Source: Bordetella parapertussis (lineage in GTDB: Bacteria; Pseudomonadota; Gammaproteobacteria; Burkholderiales; Burkholderiaceae_C). Taken from it: 64,000 nucleotides of DNA. Under the pieces are notes generated by a model, which was not told the origin of the DNA, made no database searches, and saw only the letters and a program-made list of their open reading frames with translations. Location of the stretch: NCBI GenBank assembly GCA_945882755.1, contig CAMCWS010000001.1, forward strand, positions 22,163 through 86,162, written 5' to 3'. Each line of letters opens with the position of its first letter. Position 1 is the first letter of the stretch. The position numbers were made by a program, and so were the translations under genes. Positions 32,398-41,629 of the stretch are shown here, one piece after another.

Positions 32398-33537
32398 TCA
32401 ATGAGGTTTGTCTTTAGCTGGAGCGTCATGCTTGACGTCAGCACTGTGCTTGTCTGCAGCTTGTTCACCCTGCGAGACGCCGGGGGTGTCTCCATGCGCA
32501 GCGCTGTCATGCTTGGCCACAGCATCTGTTTTGGCGGGTTCATGCGACAAGAAGTTGTAGATGGCCAATGAACTCAGCACCACGGTCAAACCACACAACA
32601 GCCCAATGACAAAGATCATGAAGCTGCCGCCATCGCTGTCACTGTCCGACGAAGAGCTGGACCTGACGGATGTTTTCTCGGCTGTTTTTTTCTGTACTGC
32701 TTGAAGCTGGGCTTTCAGCTCGCTCATGCCAGCAGCCAAGGCCCCCATGTTTTTTTCCAAACTTTGTTGCGCTGCTTGGTGGTAAGCGTCGACACGTTTT
32801 TCAAGGTGTTCAATGACCTCATGTTGATCGTCTTTGAGATTTTCATTGTTTTGCGCCATGCTTTGCGCTAACAATTTATGGATCTCGATTTTTTGTTTCT
32901 CAAGTTGCAGCTTGAACTCTTCTGGCATACGTTGCGAATGCTGTTGTGCTTCATTTTGAGACAGCAGCGCGGCCAATTGGGTGAGCTGACTTTGCAAGCT
33001 GGTTTGTTGCTGCGCGACTTGACTCACCAAAGGCTCTAGCGGGTCGGGTTGGGTTTGCTGGTGGTTTTGTTGCTGCGAGGTGAGCGAAATGAAGTCCAGC
33101 AACAGGGAATGTTTTTCGAGTGTTTTCTTGATCTCTTGTTGGGTTTGTTCAAGCGCTTTGAGCCTGTCAGGTTCAATGCTTGGAGCCGCATCTTTGGGGG
33201 CGTGTGTAGGTACACGGGTATTGATCAATGGGCTAACGACAGTCTCAGGCGTGCTTTCGGCTGTCGATTCAGCAGGAGGCGTTGGTGCGACTTCGCTGAC
33301 TTTAGGAGGCAACTCAAGATCGATGTCACGCATATCCGCCATGTGTTCAGGCGGACTGAGTGTGAAGCTCATTTCATCAACAGCTGTGGCTTCAACGGTT
33401 GTCTTAGTAAGCTCGGCAGAAGCTTCATCGGCCAAGGGGGGCTCAGCTGGCTTGGTGACGCGTTTGACAGGCGCACCGCACTTGCCGCAAAACTTGGCGG
33501 TGATTGAGATAGGTTTTCCACATGCAACGCAATCCAT
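32398..33537 (-). CDS. zinc-ribbon, coiled-coil, membrane-anchored protein
   Basis: A 379-residue protein of modular build. Residues 1-25 form a zinc ribbon (CVACGKP, then CGKCGAPV). Then comes an acidic low-complexity linker rich in E, T and P. Residues about 125-290 are a long Gln-rich coiled coil (LEKHSLLLDFISLTSQQQNH onward). A single transmembrane helix follows at about 305-330 (FMIFVIGLLCGLTVVLSSLA), and the C-terminal tail is His/Lys/Asp-rich with repeated KH and DK. I do not recognise the family. The orientation suggests a cytosolic zinc ribbon and coil with a periplasmic tail that could bind metal. Confidence 0.72.
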   Translation of the reverse strand: MDCVACGKPISITAKFCGKCGAPVKRVTKPAEPPLADEASAELTKTTVEATAVDEMSFTLSPPEHMADMRDIDLELPPKVSEVAPTPPAESTAESTPETVVSPLINTRVPTHAPKDAAPSIEPDRLKALEQTQQEIKKTLEKHSLLLDFISLTSQQQNHQQTQPDPLEPLVSQVAQQQTSLQSQLTQLAALLSQNEAQQHSQRMPEEFKLQLEKQKIEIHKLLAQSMAQNNENLKDDQHEVIEHLEKRVDAYHQAAQQSLEKNMGALAAGMSELKAQLQAVQKKTAEKTSVRSSSSSDSDSDGGSFMIFVIGLLCGLTVVLSSLAIYNFLSHEPAKTDAVAKHDSAAHGDTPGVSQGEQAADKHSADVKHDAPAKDKPH

Positions 33538-33545
33538 AGCTTTAC

Positions 33546-34082
33546 CTAGTTAGTTTCTTTTGATGTGTAAATTCGGCAAGGTGAATACTTGCCAGTGCTG
33601 GCTTGGTTTTCTTCACAGTCTTTCCTTGCAATTTCTTCGGCTTTTTCTTGGCCTTTGTCAGTGACAGCGCCTGCACAGTAAGCGGTTTCGCCATCAAAAC
33701 TGTAAACAAAAGCACGGAAGGGCTTGGCTGGGTCGTTTTCTCGCATGAAGCTTTCAAACAGTTTTTTGCATTTTCCTAGAAGTGGCGGGCGGTACAAATT
33801 CGCCAAAGGCGCGGGTTCGGCTCTGCCTGAAGGCGTTTCACCCATGCCAGCAGAATCAGCAGCGGGGGCTTCTTGGAGCGTAGGCTTGTCTTCTGTGTTG
33901 GGGGTTGTTACATCTAACAGCGACTGTGCAGGGCTTTGGGCAGGTGCGCCATGCATGTCAATGGTTTCCATACCAGCATTTTCAGGCTTCAAAAAGGAAC
34001 GGGAATAGATGAACAAGGGGATATTGATAGAAGTCATCAATATCACCATGATCAGGTATTTGGTCATCCCTTTGGTGTTCAT
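33546..34082 (-). CDS. membrane-anchored protein with disulfide-like Cys pattern, unknown function
   Basis: A 178-residue protein with an N-terminal anchor (KYLIMVILMTSINIPLFIYS), a Pro/Ala/Glu-rich linker and a C-terminal domain of about 75 residues. The domain carries LLGKCKKLFESF, FVYSFDGETAYCAGAVTD and AEEIARKDCEENQ plus a further Cys, four in all, probably paired. The ADFDG-type AYCAGA segment resembles domains of unknown function found in exported proteins of Burkholderiales. It begins the leftward three-gene group, divergent from the bactofilin gene 250 bases away. No function can be assigned. Confidence 0.7.
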   Translation of the reverse strand: MNTKGMTKYLIMVILMTSINIPLFIYSRSFLKPENAGMETIDMHGAPAQSPAQSLLDVTTPNTEDKPTLQEAPAADSAGMGETPSGRAEPAPLANLYRPPLLGKCKKLFESFMRENDPAKPFRAFVYSFDGETAYCAGAVTDKGQEKAEEIARKDCEENQASTGKYSPCRIYTSKETN

Positions 34083-34332
34083 TTGTCAAAAAATCCAATA
34101 GTTACGAGAGTTTGCTAGCAAAACTTGTTCCACTTTAATCGGTTTCAAGCCCATTGACTTGAGGCCACGGCTGCGCAAGTATTGCTTGAGAAACCCAATG
34201 TGTATCATTTAGCATTCAAAATAAAACAAAAAACTGTGTTTTTATGTGGCTATGGCTTACCAAGAGGGGTTTTGTTATTAGAATCATTTTTTAGCATGAA
34301 AAAATTCTATTTTATTAACCCAAAGGTATGAA

Positions 34333-34716
34333 ATGGCTGAAACAACCCCATCTGCAAGCAGTCTAATCATCGGAGAAGGTGTCACCTTTGTTGGCACCAT
34401 CACCGCACCTGGGCGGGCCACTGTCAACGGCATTGTTTCCGGCGAAATCACCGTGCATGATTTGCATATCGGTACACAGGGCAGTGTGTCAGGAAGCATT
34501 GACGCGCACACCATTGATGTCCATGGCGTTTTGTCTCAGCACGTCGTTTGCCATGAGCACATCATGATTCACCGCAATGGTGCTGTGTCAGGAAAACTTG
34601 ACTACGCAGAAATTGAGATTGAACGCGGCGGACAATTCATGGGTCAAATGACCCAGCATGAAACTAATCAAGTCAAGTCAACCGCAGACGTCACCAAGCC
34701 CCGTCCAAAGCCCTGA
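34333..34716 (+). CDS. bactofilin (DUF583 polymer-forming protein)
   Basis: A 127-residue bactofilin. The beta-helix core runs from SSLIIGEGVTFVGTI through IHRNGAVSGKLDYAEIEIERGGQFMG, with hydrophobic residues spaced about every six as in the family. The N- and C-terminal tails are short and polar. Bactofilins form filaments without a nucleotide and scaffold cell-wall or surface structures. About half of its core residues match the second bactofilin at 55339. It precedes the ebo-type operon by 115 bases and could be expressed separately; a weak 6-base hairpin (34728-34733 with 34739-34744) lies in between. Confidence 0.9.
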   Translation: MAETTPSASSLIIGEGVTFVGTITAPGRATVNGIVSGEITVHDLHIGTQGSVSGSIDAHTIDVHGVLSQHVVCHEHIMIHRNGAVSGKLDYAEIEIERGGQFMGQMTQHETNQVKSTADVTKPRPKP

Positions 34717-34831
34717 TTTCCTCAGTTTAGGGGGCTTTCCCCTAGGGCGTTTATACCCCCCTGGTGCTATGATATTTGGCTTTCAGCCGGAGTTATTGCG
34801 AGCTGATGCTTAGCCAGTTAATGAGGAAGAC

Positions 34832-35944
34832 ATGACGACCCACCCCCCCTTTACCGGATCTGATGCTCAGGTCAACACTTCCGCTGTTGAAGAGATGTTT
34901 GCGGGTAAATCTGTCGCCTGTCCTTGTTGCAACGGTAATTTGACACCCAGCATGTTGCAACAAATCATGGACGACGCCAGTCGTTTAGAGGGCTTCAAAA
35001 AAGACTTTCGTGCCATTCCTACGGGTGGCTTGGGCATGATGATCGACCCCCATGCCCATATGACTGCTCGTACCACTGACGACTATGAAGCCATGGCCCA
35101 AGCAGGCATCGTGGCCGTCATCGAACCCGCCTTTTGGTTGGGGCAAATGCGTACCAATGTTGGCACTTTTGTTGACTATTTCTCCACCATCACAGGTTTT
35201 GAGCGTTTTCGCGCTGGACAATTTGGCATCCGCCATTACTGCACCATCGGTTTGAACCCCAAAGAAGCCAATAACGAAGCCTTGGCAGAGCAAGTGCTGG
35301 CTGTTCTGCCTCGCTACCTCACCAAGGAGGGCGTGGTGGCAGTGGGTGAAATCGGTTATGACGAGCAAACCCCCCAAGAAGACAAAGCCTTCCGTGCCCA
35401 AATTGAGATGGCCAAAGAGTACGACTTGCCCATCATGATCCATACGCCACACCGCGATAAAACCCGTGGCACCCAGCGCAGCATGGATGTGTTGGAAGAG
35501 CATGGCTTTGACCCCGCCCGATGTGTGATTGACCACAACAACGAAGAAACCATCCGCGAAGTGCTTGACAGAGGCTATTGGTGTGCATTCACCATTTACC
35601 CGTCCACCAAAATGGGTAATGAGCGTTTGGCCGCTTTGGTACAGCAGTATGGTTCAGAGCGTGTGATTGTGGATTCCTCCTGCGACTGGGGTGTCTCCGA
35701 TCCCTTGGCCGTTCCCAAGACGGCGCGTTTGATGGCGGACAAAGGTATTTCTGCTGACATCATCCACAAAGTGGTTTATAAAAATGCCTTGGCGGTTTAT
35801 GGCCTCAACGGCGAGATGAAAGAAGAGCATTGGCTCAAACCCCAAGCCATCGATCAACGTACGCTTTACGAAGGAAACTCCGTTTTGCGTGGTCAGGAGC
35901 CCAAAGTCCATACGCGTGAAGTTGACGCCAACGTGATCCGCTGA
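34832..35944 (+). CDS. eboB: EboB-like TatD-family metal-dependent hydrolase
   Basis: A 370-residue TIM-barrel hydrolase of the TatD/amidohydrolase group. Metal ligands H74 and H76 lie in DPHAHMT. VVAVGEIGYDEQTPQED carries the conserved Glu, and MIHTPHRDKTRG and DHNNEE hold further ligand His residues. A 60-residue N-terminal extension with CPCC (C30, C32, C33) is unlike ordinary TatD DNases. It starts with GAGGAAG upstream. This is the first gene of six that match the ebo set. The substrate in Ebo biology is unknown. Confidence 0.88.
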   Translation: MTTHPPFTGSDAQVNTSAVEEMFAGKSVACPCCNGNLTPSMLQQIMDDASRLEGFKKDFRAIPTGGLGMMIDPHAHMTARTTDDYEAMAQAGIVAVIEPAFWLGQMRTNVGTFVDYFSTITGFERFRAGQFGIRHYCTIGLNPKEANNEALAEQVLAVLPRYLTKEGVVAVGEIGYDEQTPQEDKAFRAQIEMAKEYDLPIMIHTPHRDKTRGTQRSMDVLEEHGFDPARCVIDHNNEETIREVLDRGYWCAFTIYPSTKMGNERLAALVQQYGSERVIVDSSCDWGVSDPLAVPKTARLMADKGISADIIHKVVYKNALAVYGLNGEMKEEHWLKPQAIDQRTLYEGNSVLRGQEPKVHTREVDANVIR

Positions 35945-35978
35945 CCGGATCAACTGTTGACTTTTGGGGTTTTCATAT

Positions 35979-37364
35979 ATGCAGCCGCTGATCGTTCTCA
36001 ACATCGTGGGTCTCACACCCCGCCACCTTGGTGCCAATACGCCGCGCTTATCGGCGTTTGCCCGTCAAGGTGCCATGCGGCCGTTAACCACCACCTTACC
36101 CGCAGTCACTTGCACCGCACAAGCTACCTTCATGACCGGATTGCCGCCAGACCAAACCGGTGTGGTGGCCAACGGTTGGTTGTTTCGTGACCTTTGTGAA
36201 ATTTGGTTTTGGCGTCAGTCCAACCGCTTGGTCAGTGGCGAAAAAATTTGGGAAGCCGGCAAAGCACGTGACCCGCAATTCACCTGCGCCAATATGTTCT
36301 GGTGGTACAACATGGCGTCAAGCCATGATTACGGTGCCACCCCCAGACCGATTTACAAAGCTGATGGTCGCAAACTCCCCGACTGCTTTACCGTCCCCAC
36401 CGATTGGCGCGACAAATTAAGCGCCCGATTGGGGAAGTTCCCGTTGTTTAGCTTTTGGGGACCCAATACCAATATTGCTTCCACCCGCTGGATTGCCAAG
36501 GCGTCGGAACTTGCTATCACCGACTTTGATCCCACGCTCACCATGGTCTATTTGCCGCATCTCGATTACGACATGCAGCGTTTTGGCCCCAATGAAAACC
36601 ACCCAGCTGTGGCCAAGTCTTTGCAAGAGGTCGACCAAGTAGCTGGCGACTTGATCGACTTTGCCCAAAAGCATGGTCGACAGGTGATGGTGTTGTCCGA
36701 GTACGGCATCACCGAGGTAGATCGCCCGATTCACATCAACCGTGAAATCCGTCGCCAAGGTTGGCTGCAAGTGCGCATGGAAGATGGCCACGAAATGCTA
36801 GACCCCACCACCTCCAAAGTGTTTGCGGTCGCCGATCACCAAATCGCTCATATCTATATACGCGACGCTTCACTGATACCTCAAGTCAAAGCCTTGCTGC
36901 TGGCCATGCCGGGGGTGGAGTCTGTGTGGGACAAAACCGAACAAGCCGCCCACCATATTGCGCATGAGCGAAGCGGTGAATTGGTGGTCATGTCGGATGC
37001 ACGCTCTTGGTTTACTTATTACTTTTGGCTCGATGACGCTTTGGCCCCAGACTTTGCCCGCACGGTCGAAATCCACCGCAAAGCAGGTTACGACCCCGTG
37101 GAGCTGTTCCTAGACCCGAAGTTGGCTTTTCCCAAGCTCTACATTGTCTGGAAACTGGTGAAAAAGCTTTTAGGCTTTCGCATGTTGTTGGACGTCATTC
37201 CTTTGGACGCCAATCTGGTCAAAGGCTCGCACGGTCGGCCCACCGATGACCCGCTGGACGGGCCTTTGGTCATGAGCGATGTGCCCCATTTGCTGCCAGA
37301 CACGGTCTCGGCCACCGACATCAAAGCGATTGCACTGAAGCACATTTTTGGTGCTTCGACATGA
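35979..37364 (+). CDS. eboF: EboF-like alkaline-phosphatase-superfamily protein
   Basis: A 461-residue phosphodiesterase-like protein from the ATG at 35979; a TTG at 35964 is a less likely start. Features are LNIVGLTPRHLGANTPRLSA, the nucleophile region TCTAQATFMTGLPPDQTG, HLDYDMQRFGP with metal-binding Asp, and VLSEYGITEVD plus ADHQIAHI toward the end. It resembles nucleotide pyrophosphatase and PglZ-type members. No signal peptide is seen, so it is likely cytoplasmic. It lies 34 bases after eboB and its stop overlaps the eboD start (ATGA). The Ebo assignment rests on the full gene set. Confidence 0.88.
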   Translation: MQPLIVLNIVGLTPRHLGANTPRLSAFARQGAMRPLTTTLPAVTCTAQATFMTGLPPDQTGVVANGWLFRDLCEIWFWRQSNRLVSGEKIWEAGKARDPQFTCANMFWWYNMASSHDYGATPRPIYKADGRKLPDCFTVPTDWRDKLSARLGKFPLFSFWGPNTNIASTRWIAKASELAITDFDPTLTMVYLPHLDYDMQRFGPNENHPAVAKSLQEVDQVAGDLIDFAQKHGRQVMVLSEYGITEVDRPIHINREIRRQGWLQVRMEDGHEMLDPTTSKVFAVADHQIAHIYIRDASLIPQVKALLLAMPGVESVWDKTEQAAHHIAHERSGELVVMSDARSWFTYYFWLDDALAPDFARTVEIHRKAGYDPVELFLDPKLAFPKLYIVWKLVKKLLGFRMLLDVIPLDANLVKGSHGRPTDDPLDGPLVMSDVPHLLPDTVSATDIKAIALKHIFGAST

Positions 37365-38623
37365 CCGATGTCTTAACCCCCCATACCCGAATTCAAAAAG
37401 AGGAAGCTGTTATGAATGCGCGAGCACCATCTCATGAAACCCTAGAGCCTGATACGGTCAGCGACAGCGTACAAGTGCAAAGTTTTGCCGTTGAATACGC
37501 CTACCCGGTGGTTTTCACACGAAATGCATTTGACCCCGCCAATTCCCACTTGCTAGACGTTTTGCAGCGCCGTGAAGCCTACAAACGCCACCGTGTAGCA
37601 GTGTTCATTGATGGCGGCGTGGCCGCGGCCTTGCCGGATTTGCACGGCCAAATCCAAGCGTATTTCCAAGCCCACGCACAACATATCGAACTGGTGGGTG
37701 AAGCAGTGGTTTTGCAAGGCGGCGAAGCCTGTAAAAACGACCCTGAATTGATTACCAATTTGTTGAAAATTTTGTCGGACAAGGCCATTGACCGTCACTC
37801 CTATGCCTTGGCCATTGGTGGCGGTGCCATCATGGACGCGGTGGGCTATGCTGCGGCCATCTTCCATCGAGGTGTGCGCCATATCCGCTTCCCCACCACC
37901 GTGCTGGGTCAAGACGACAGCGGCGTCGGTGTGAAAAATGCCGTCAACTGGTTGGGTTTGAAAAACTTGGTGGGTACTTTTGCGCCTCCTTGGGCTGTCA
38001 TCAATGACGGCGTTTTCATTGACTCACTGCCCGAGCGCGAAAAGCGTTGCGGCATGTCCGAGGCGGTCAAAGTCTCGCTGATTCGCGACGGTGCATTCTT
38101 TACTTGGCTGGAAAACAATGCCCAAGCCTTGGCGCGTTTTGATATTGTGCCTTTGTCTTACCTCATCAAACGCTCAGCCCAAATTCACATGAACCAAATC
38201 GCCTTGGGCGGCGACCCCTTCGAGTCCGGCTCAGCCCGTCCTCTGGACTATGGCCACTGGGTCGCCCACAAGCTCGAGCGTATGACCCATCAGCACGAAC
38301 TAAGCCACGGTGAGGCGGTGGCGATTGGTGTTGCCATGGACGCCCATTACTCCGTGTTGGCTGGTTTGTTGCCTGCAGGTGAAGACCTGCGGGTGCATCG
38401 CTTGCTCACCACGCTGGGCTTCAAACTCTGGAACGACCAACTCGAAACCCGCAACGCCCAAGGCCGACTCGCCGTGTTGCAGGGTTTGGCTGATTTCCGC
38501 GAGCATTTGGGCGGTGAGCTCACCATCACTTTGCTGGCTGGCATTGGCAAAGGCATCGAGGTTCACGAAATCAATGACGATTGGGTCACCCAATCTATCG
38601 CTTGGCTCAAACAACGCAGCTGA
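37361..38623 (+). CDS. eboD: EboD-like sugar-phosphate cyclase (3-dehydroquinate synthase homologue)
   Basis: A 420-residue protein of the dehydroquinate-synthase superfamily. AIGGGAIMDAVGYAAAIFHRGVRHIRFPTT is the NAD-binding and metal motif, with GQDDSGVGVKNAVNWLGLKN next. HELSHGEAVAIGVAMDAH gives the zinc-binding His pair. The enzyme is not the housekeeping AroB: the active-site region differs and it is embedded in an ebo cluster. It should cyclise a sugar phosphate such as a heptulose 7-phosphate or close relative. The ATG at 37361 is coupled to eboF; an ATG at 37412 with AGAGG upstream is a strong alternative start. Confidence 0.88.
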   Translation: MTDVLTPHTRIQKEEAVMNARAPSHETLEPDTVSDSVQVQSFAVEYAYPVVFTRNAFDPANSHLLDVLQRREAYKRHRVAVFIDGGVAAALPDLHGQIQAYFQAHAQHIELVGEAVVLQGGEACKNDPELITNLLKILSDKAIDRHSYALAIGGGAIMDAVGYAAAIFHRGVRHIRFPTTVLGQDDSGVGVKNAVNWLGLKNLVGTFAPPWAVINDGVFIDSLPEREKRCGMSEAVKVSLIRDGAFFTWLENNAQALARFDIVPLSYLIKRSAQIHMNQIALGGDPFESGSARPLDYGHWVAHKLERMTHQHELSHGEAVAIGVAMDAHYSVLAGLLPAGEDLRVHRLLTTLGFKLWNDQLETRNAQGRLAVLQGLADFREHLGGELTITLLAGIGKGIEVHEINDDWVTQSIAWLKQRS

Positions 38624-38627
38624 TCGC

Positions 38628-39830
38628 ATGCAGCTGAAACGGCTTGCCGCCCAACCCCATCTCACCTACTGCACCAATATCCATGCAGGGGAAAGCTGGG
38701 ATGAGGTAAGCCAAAGTCTCAACGCTTTTGTGCCTGCCATTCGCGATGCTGTCGCCGATGGCGCACCCATGGGCATTGGTTTGCGTTTATCGGGTCAGGC
38801 CGCTTTCAGCTTGCATGAACCCGGCGTTTTGCAAACCTTTCAAGCGCAGCTGAAATCGCTCAACGCCTATGTCTTCACACTGAACGCCTTTCCCTACGGC
38901 ACCTTCCACGGTGTGCCGGTCAAGCAAGACGTGTATGCCCCCGATTGGACCCATGCAGAGCGTGTGCGCTATACCTTGGCTTGCATTGACATATTGGCTG
39001 CGCTGTTGCCCCAAGGCGTTGACGGCAGCATCTCCACCGTGCCTGTGGGCTTCAGAGGCGCTTGCGATGCACCTGAGGCCATGCCCAAGGTTGTGAGCCA
39101 TTTGTTGCAGTGCGTGGCGCACTCGGTGGCCATCAAGCGGCAAACGGGTAAGCACATTGCTTTGGCCTTAGAGCCAGAACCGGCTTGCTATTTGGAAACC
39201 ACCCAAGAGGCTTCGCACTTCATCCAAACCCATGTTCGCAGCCCGCAGGCCGTGGCTGAACTGGCACAGACCTTGGCGTGTTCCCACGAGCTTGCTCGGC
39301 AAGCCTTGGCAGAGCATCTGGGTGTGTGTTTCGATGTTTGCCACAGCGCCGTGGAGTTTGAAGATCCCGCGCTTGCTTTAGATGAATTGCGTCAAGCAGG
39401 CATAGCCATACCCAAAATCCAACTCAGCAGCGCGGTTCGCATTTCCCAAATGACCGAGGCGCAACTTCCAACGGTGCAGGGATTTGACGACGCGGTGTAC
39501 CTGCACCAAGTGGTGGTTCAACAGGCAGGGCAAATCACTCGCTATGTGGATTTGCCCGAAGCTGTTGCAGCTTTCCATGCAGGTCAGGCCCAAGGTGAAT
39601 GGCGTGTGCATTGCCACGTGCCGGTTTTTTTGCAGGATGCAGGGTCAATTTCCACCACCCAAGCGCAGTTGCTGCAAACCTTGGAGGCGTGCAAGCGCGA
39701 AGGTTTTTCATCGCACCTAGAGGTAGAAACCTACACTTGGGATGTGTTGCCCGATGCGCTCAAGACCGATTCCAAGGCCCAAGCCATCGCTCGCGAACTG
39801 CTGTTTGTTAAAAAGGTCTTGCTGGCATGA
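38628..39830 (+). CDS. eboE: EboE-like xylose-isomerase-type TIM-barrel protein
   Basis: A 400-residue protein beginning MQLKRLAAQPHLTYCTN at the ATG at 38628, just after the eboD stop. The frame also extends upstream to 38310 inside eboD, but that part is out-of-frame shadow. The xylose-isomerase-like fold is suggested by IALALEPEPACYLET and VCFDVCHSAVEFEDP, carrying acidic and His metal ligands, and a C-terminal HCHVPVF. It would act on a sugar or cyclitol from EboD. Its stop overlaps the eboC start by 4 bases. Confidence 0.88.
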   Translation: MQLKRLAAQPHLTYCTNIHAGESWDEVSQSLNAFVPAIRDAVADGAPMGIGLRLSGQAAFSLHEPGVLQTFQAQLKSLNAYVFTLNAFPYGTFHGVPVKQDVYAPDWTHAERVRYTLACIDILAALLPQGVDGSISTVPVGFRGACDAPEAMPKVVSHLLQCVAHSVAIKRQTGKHIALALEPEPACYLETTQEASHFIQTHVRSPQAVAELAQTLACSHELARQALAEHLGVCFDVCHSAVEFEDPALALDELRQAGIAIPKIQLSSAVRISQMTEAQLPTVQGFDDAVYLHQVVVQQAGQITRYVDLPEAVAAFHAGQAQGEWRVHCHVPVFLQDAGSISTTQAQLLQTLEACKREGFSSHLEVETYTWDVLPDALKTDSKAQAIARELLFVKKVLLA

Positions 39831-40696
39831 ATACCCCACGCACTGGATTTACCACTTATTTAAAGATTGGGCGAGTGTCCAATTTGCCCACCGTCTGGAC
39901 CAATGTACTGGCTGGCGCTTTTTTGTCAGGCCATGCGGCTGATGTGCCCACCTTGCTGTGGGTGATGCTGGCCATCACCTTGTTTTACACGGGGGGCATG
40001 TACCTCAATGACGCGTTTGACGCGGATATCGATGCGCGTGAACGCCCCAGCCGTCCCATTCCCTCAGGTCAAATTTCAGCCAAGGCGGTGTCCGCCATCG
40101 GCTGCGCCATGTTGATGGGCGGTATTTTTATCGTCGCTCCCTATGGTGTGCTGGCGGTTCAAGCGGGTGCGGCTTTGAGTTTGGCCATTCTTTTGTACAA
40201 CGCTTGGCACAAGGGTAATGTGTTGTCTCCCGTCATCATGGGGAGCTGCCGCGCCTTGGTGTATGCCTTGGCGGCTTGGGTGTGTTTGCCGCAGTCACCC
40301 GACGCTTTGCTGTGGGGCATGTTGGCTGTTTTTGCGCATATTGCGGGCTTGACCTATGCGGCAAAACAAGAAAGCTTGGACCGCATTGACCGTCTTTGGC
40401 CCTTGTTTATTTTGGTGTTGCCCTTTGCGATTTTTGTGCCCAATTTCGAATTGACACCCTTGGCATTGATGGCCTTGCTCTTGTTGGCTGTGGCGGATAT
40501 TTTGGCGGTGCGTTTGCTCGCCTTGCGTCGCCAAGGCGGGGACGTGCCTAAGGCTGTGGCGCAACTGATTGCGGCTTGTGCTTTGCTAGACGCTGCCGCC
40601 GTGGCTTTCGCAGGGGGCAGTTGGCCTTGGGTAGCGGCATGTGTACTAGCGTATGTGGCTTGTCGTTTGTTTCAAAAATTCATTCCTGGCACTTGA
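39827..40696 (+). CDS. eboC: EboC-like UbiA-family prenyltransferase
   Basis: A 289-residue membrane protein with about eight hydrophobic helices. The first Asp-rich motif is NDAFDADIDARERPSRP at 61-77, the magnesium-diphosphate site of UbiA enzymes. It should join an isoprenoid chain to an acceptor, here probably the product of the other Ebo enzymes, anchoring it in the inner membrane. It is coupled to eboE (ATGA). The acceptor and prenyl donor are unknown. Confidence 0.9.
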   Translation: MNTPRTGFTTYLKIGRVSNLPTVWTNVLAGAFLSGHAADVPTLLWVMLAITLFYTGGMYLNDAFDADIDARERPSRPIPSGQISAKAVSAIGCAMLMGGIFIVAPYGVLAVQAGAALSLAILLYNAWHKGNVLSPVIMGSCRALVYALAAWVCLPQSPDALLWGMLAVFAHIAGLTYAAKQESLDRIDRLWPLFILVLPFAIFVPNFELTPLALMALLLLAVADILAVRLLALRRQGGDVPKAVAQLIAACALLDAAAVAFAGGSWPWVAACVLAYVACRLFQKFIPGT

Positions 40697-40702
40697 TCGC
40701 GT

Positions 40703-41611
40703 ATGTCTCTTCAACATCACCATTTGTCACCCGCCGCCATTCCTCAGGCCATTGACTTGCTCAGTGCTTGGTTGAAGAAGCGTTTGTCCACCGAAGCCTT
40801 TGCATGGTTTGACACCGAGTTGCGTGGCTTGCAAACCCAAGCCGAGCAAGCTCGCTGGTTCAAGGCCCTGGGAATGGCACCGCGCAAGCTTGGCAAGGCG
40901 GATTTGCAGCCCACGCAGTCCGAGTTGCAAGCCGCACAAGCATTGCGTCAGGGCCTTGACCCCACCGAGTGGAGCGTGGACCAAACAGCCCGGATTGCCT
41001 TTACCCTGGCTTTTTACCAAGGCGATGAGGCAGGTTTTGTGCAGCAAGTGGCCATGTTGGTGGACACCTCCGAAATCAACGAACTGCTGGCCATCTTCCG
41101 TGGTTTTGCGCTGTTTCCCCACCCCGAGGCCTTGGAGCCCAAAGCCCGTGAGGCGATTCGCTCAACCATGCGGCCGGTGTACGAGGCCTTGTCGCATCGC
41201 AACCCTTACCCGTTTGAGTTTTTCGATGAAGCGGCATGGAACCAGATGATCGTCAAGGCGTTTTTCTTGGATTCTTCCATTTGGCAAATCCAAGGCGTGG
41301 ACGACCGCTACAACGCGGACTTGTCTGAAATTTTGATTTCCTTGGTGCAAGAACGCTGGGCGGCAGGACGCTTCATTGCGCCCGAGATTTGGCGCTGTGC
41401 TGTGCCCCATGCCAACCCAGAAGGGGTGGCGGTCATTTTGCAAGCCTTGGCTGGAAAAGCTTTGGAGCGTGAGCTGCAAGTGATGGCCAAGATGTGCCTG
41501 AGTCACCCTACGCTGTGCGCTCCCGAGGTGGTGCAAGCGGTCAAGGCCAAGTCGTGGGCTGTAGACCCCAACAGCTTGCCTTGGTCCAGCTTCGCATCTG
41601 CTTCTTATTAA
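40703..41611 (+). CDS. eboA: EboA-like protein
   Basis: A 302-residue mainly helical protein with no signal peptide or membrane helices. Segments such as FDTELRGLQTQAEQARWFKALGMAPRKLGKADL and HRNPYPFEFFDEAAWNQMIVKAFFLDSSIWQI match what is expected of EboA, a family found only in ebo clusters. The function is unknown. It starts 6 bases after eboC and closes the six-gene set, followed by a ferredoxin. Confidence 0.82.
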   Translation: MSLQHHHLSPAAIPQAIDLLSAWLKKRLSTEAFAWFDTELRGLQTQAEQARWFKALGMAPRKLGKADLQPTQSELQAAQALRQGLDPTEWSVDQTARIAFTLAFYQGDEAGFVQQVAMLVDTSEINELLAIFRGFALFPHPEALEPKAREAIRSTMRPVYEALSHRNPYPFEFFDEAAWNQMIVKAFFLDSSIWQIQGVDDRYNADLSEILISLVQERWAAGRFIAPEIWRCAVPHANPEGVAVILQALAGKALERELQVMAKMCLSHPTLCAPEVVQAVKAKSWAVDPNSLPWSSFASASY

Positions 41612-41629
41612 ACTTTTGGCGAACAGATC

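Noticed and set aside
34728-34744. GC hairpin between bactofilin and eboB as a terminator
   Set aside because: Only six pairs and no T tract, so termination is not supported.
37361-38623. Reading the cyclase as housekeeping aroB
   Set aside because: It lies inside a full ebo set with no aroK partner, and its active-site context differs from AroB.
38310-38627. N-terminal extension of eboE into eboD
   Set aside because: The residues have the look of frame-shifted eboD; the ATG at 38628 directly follows the eboD stop.
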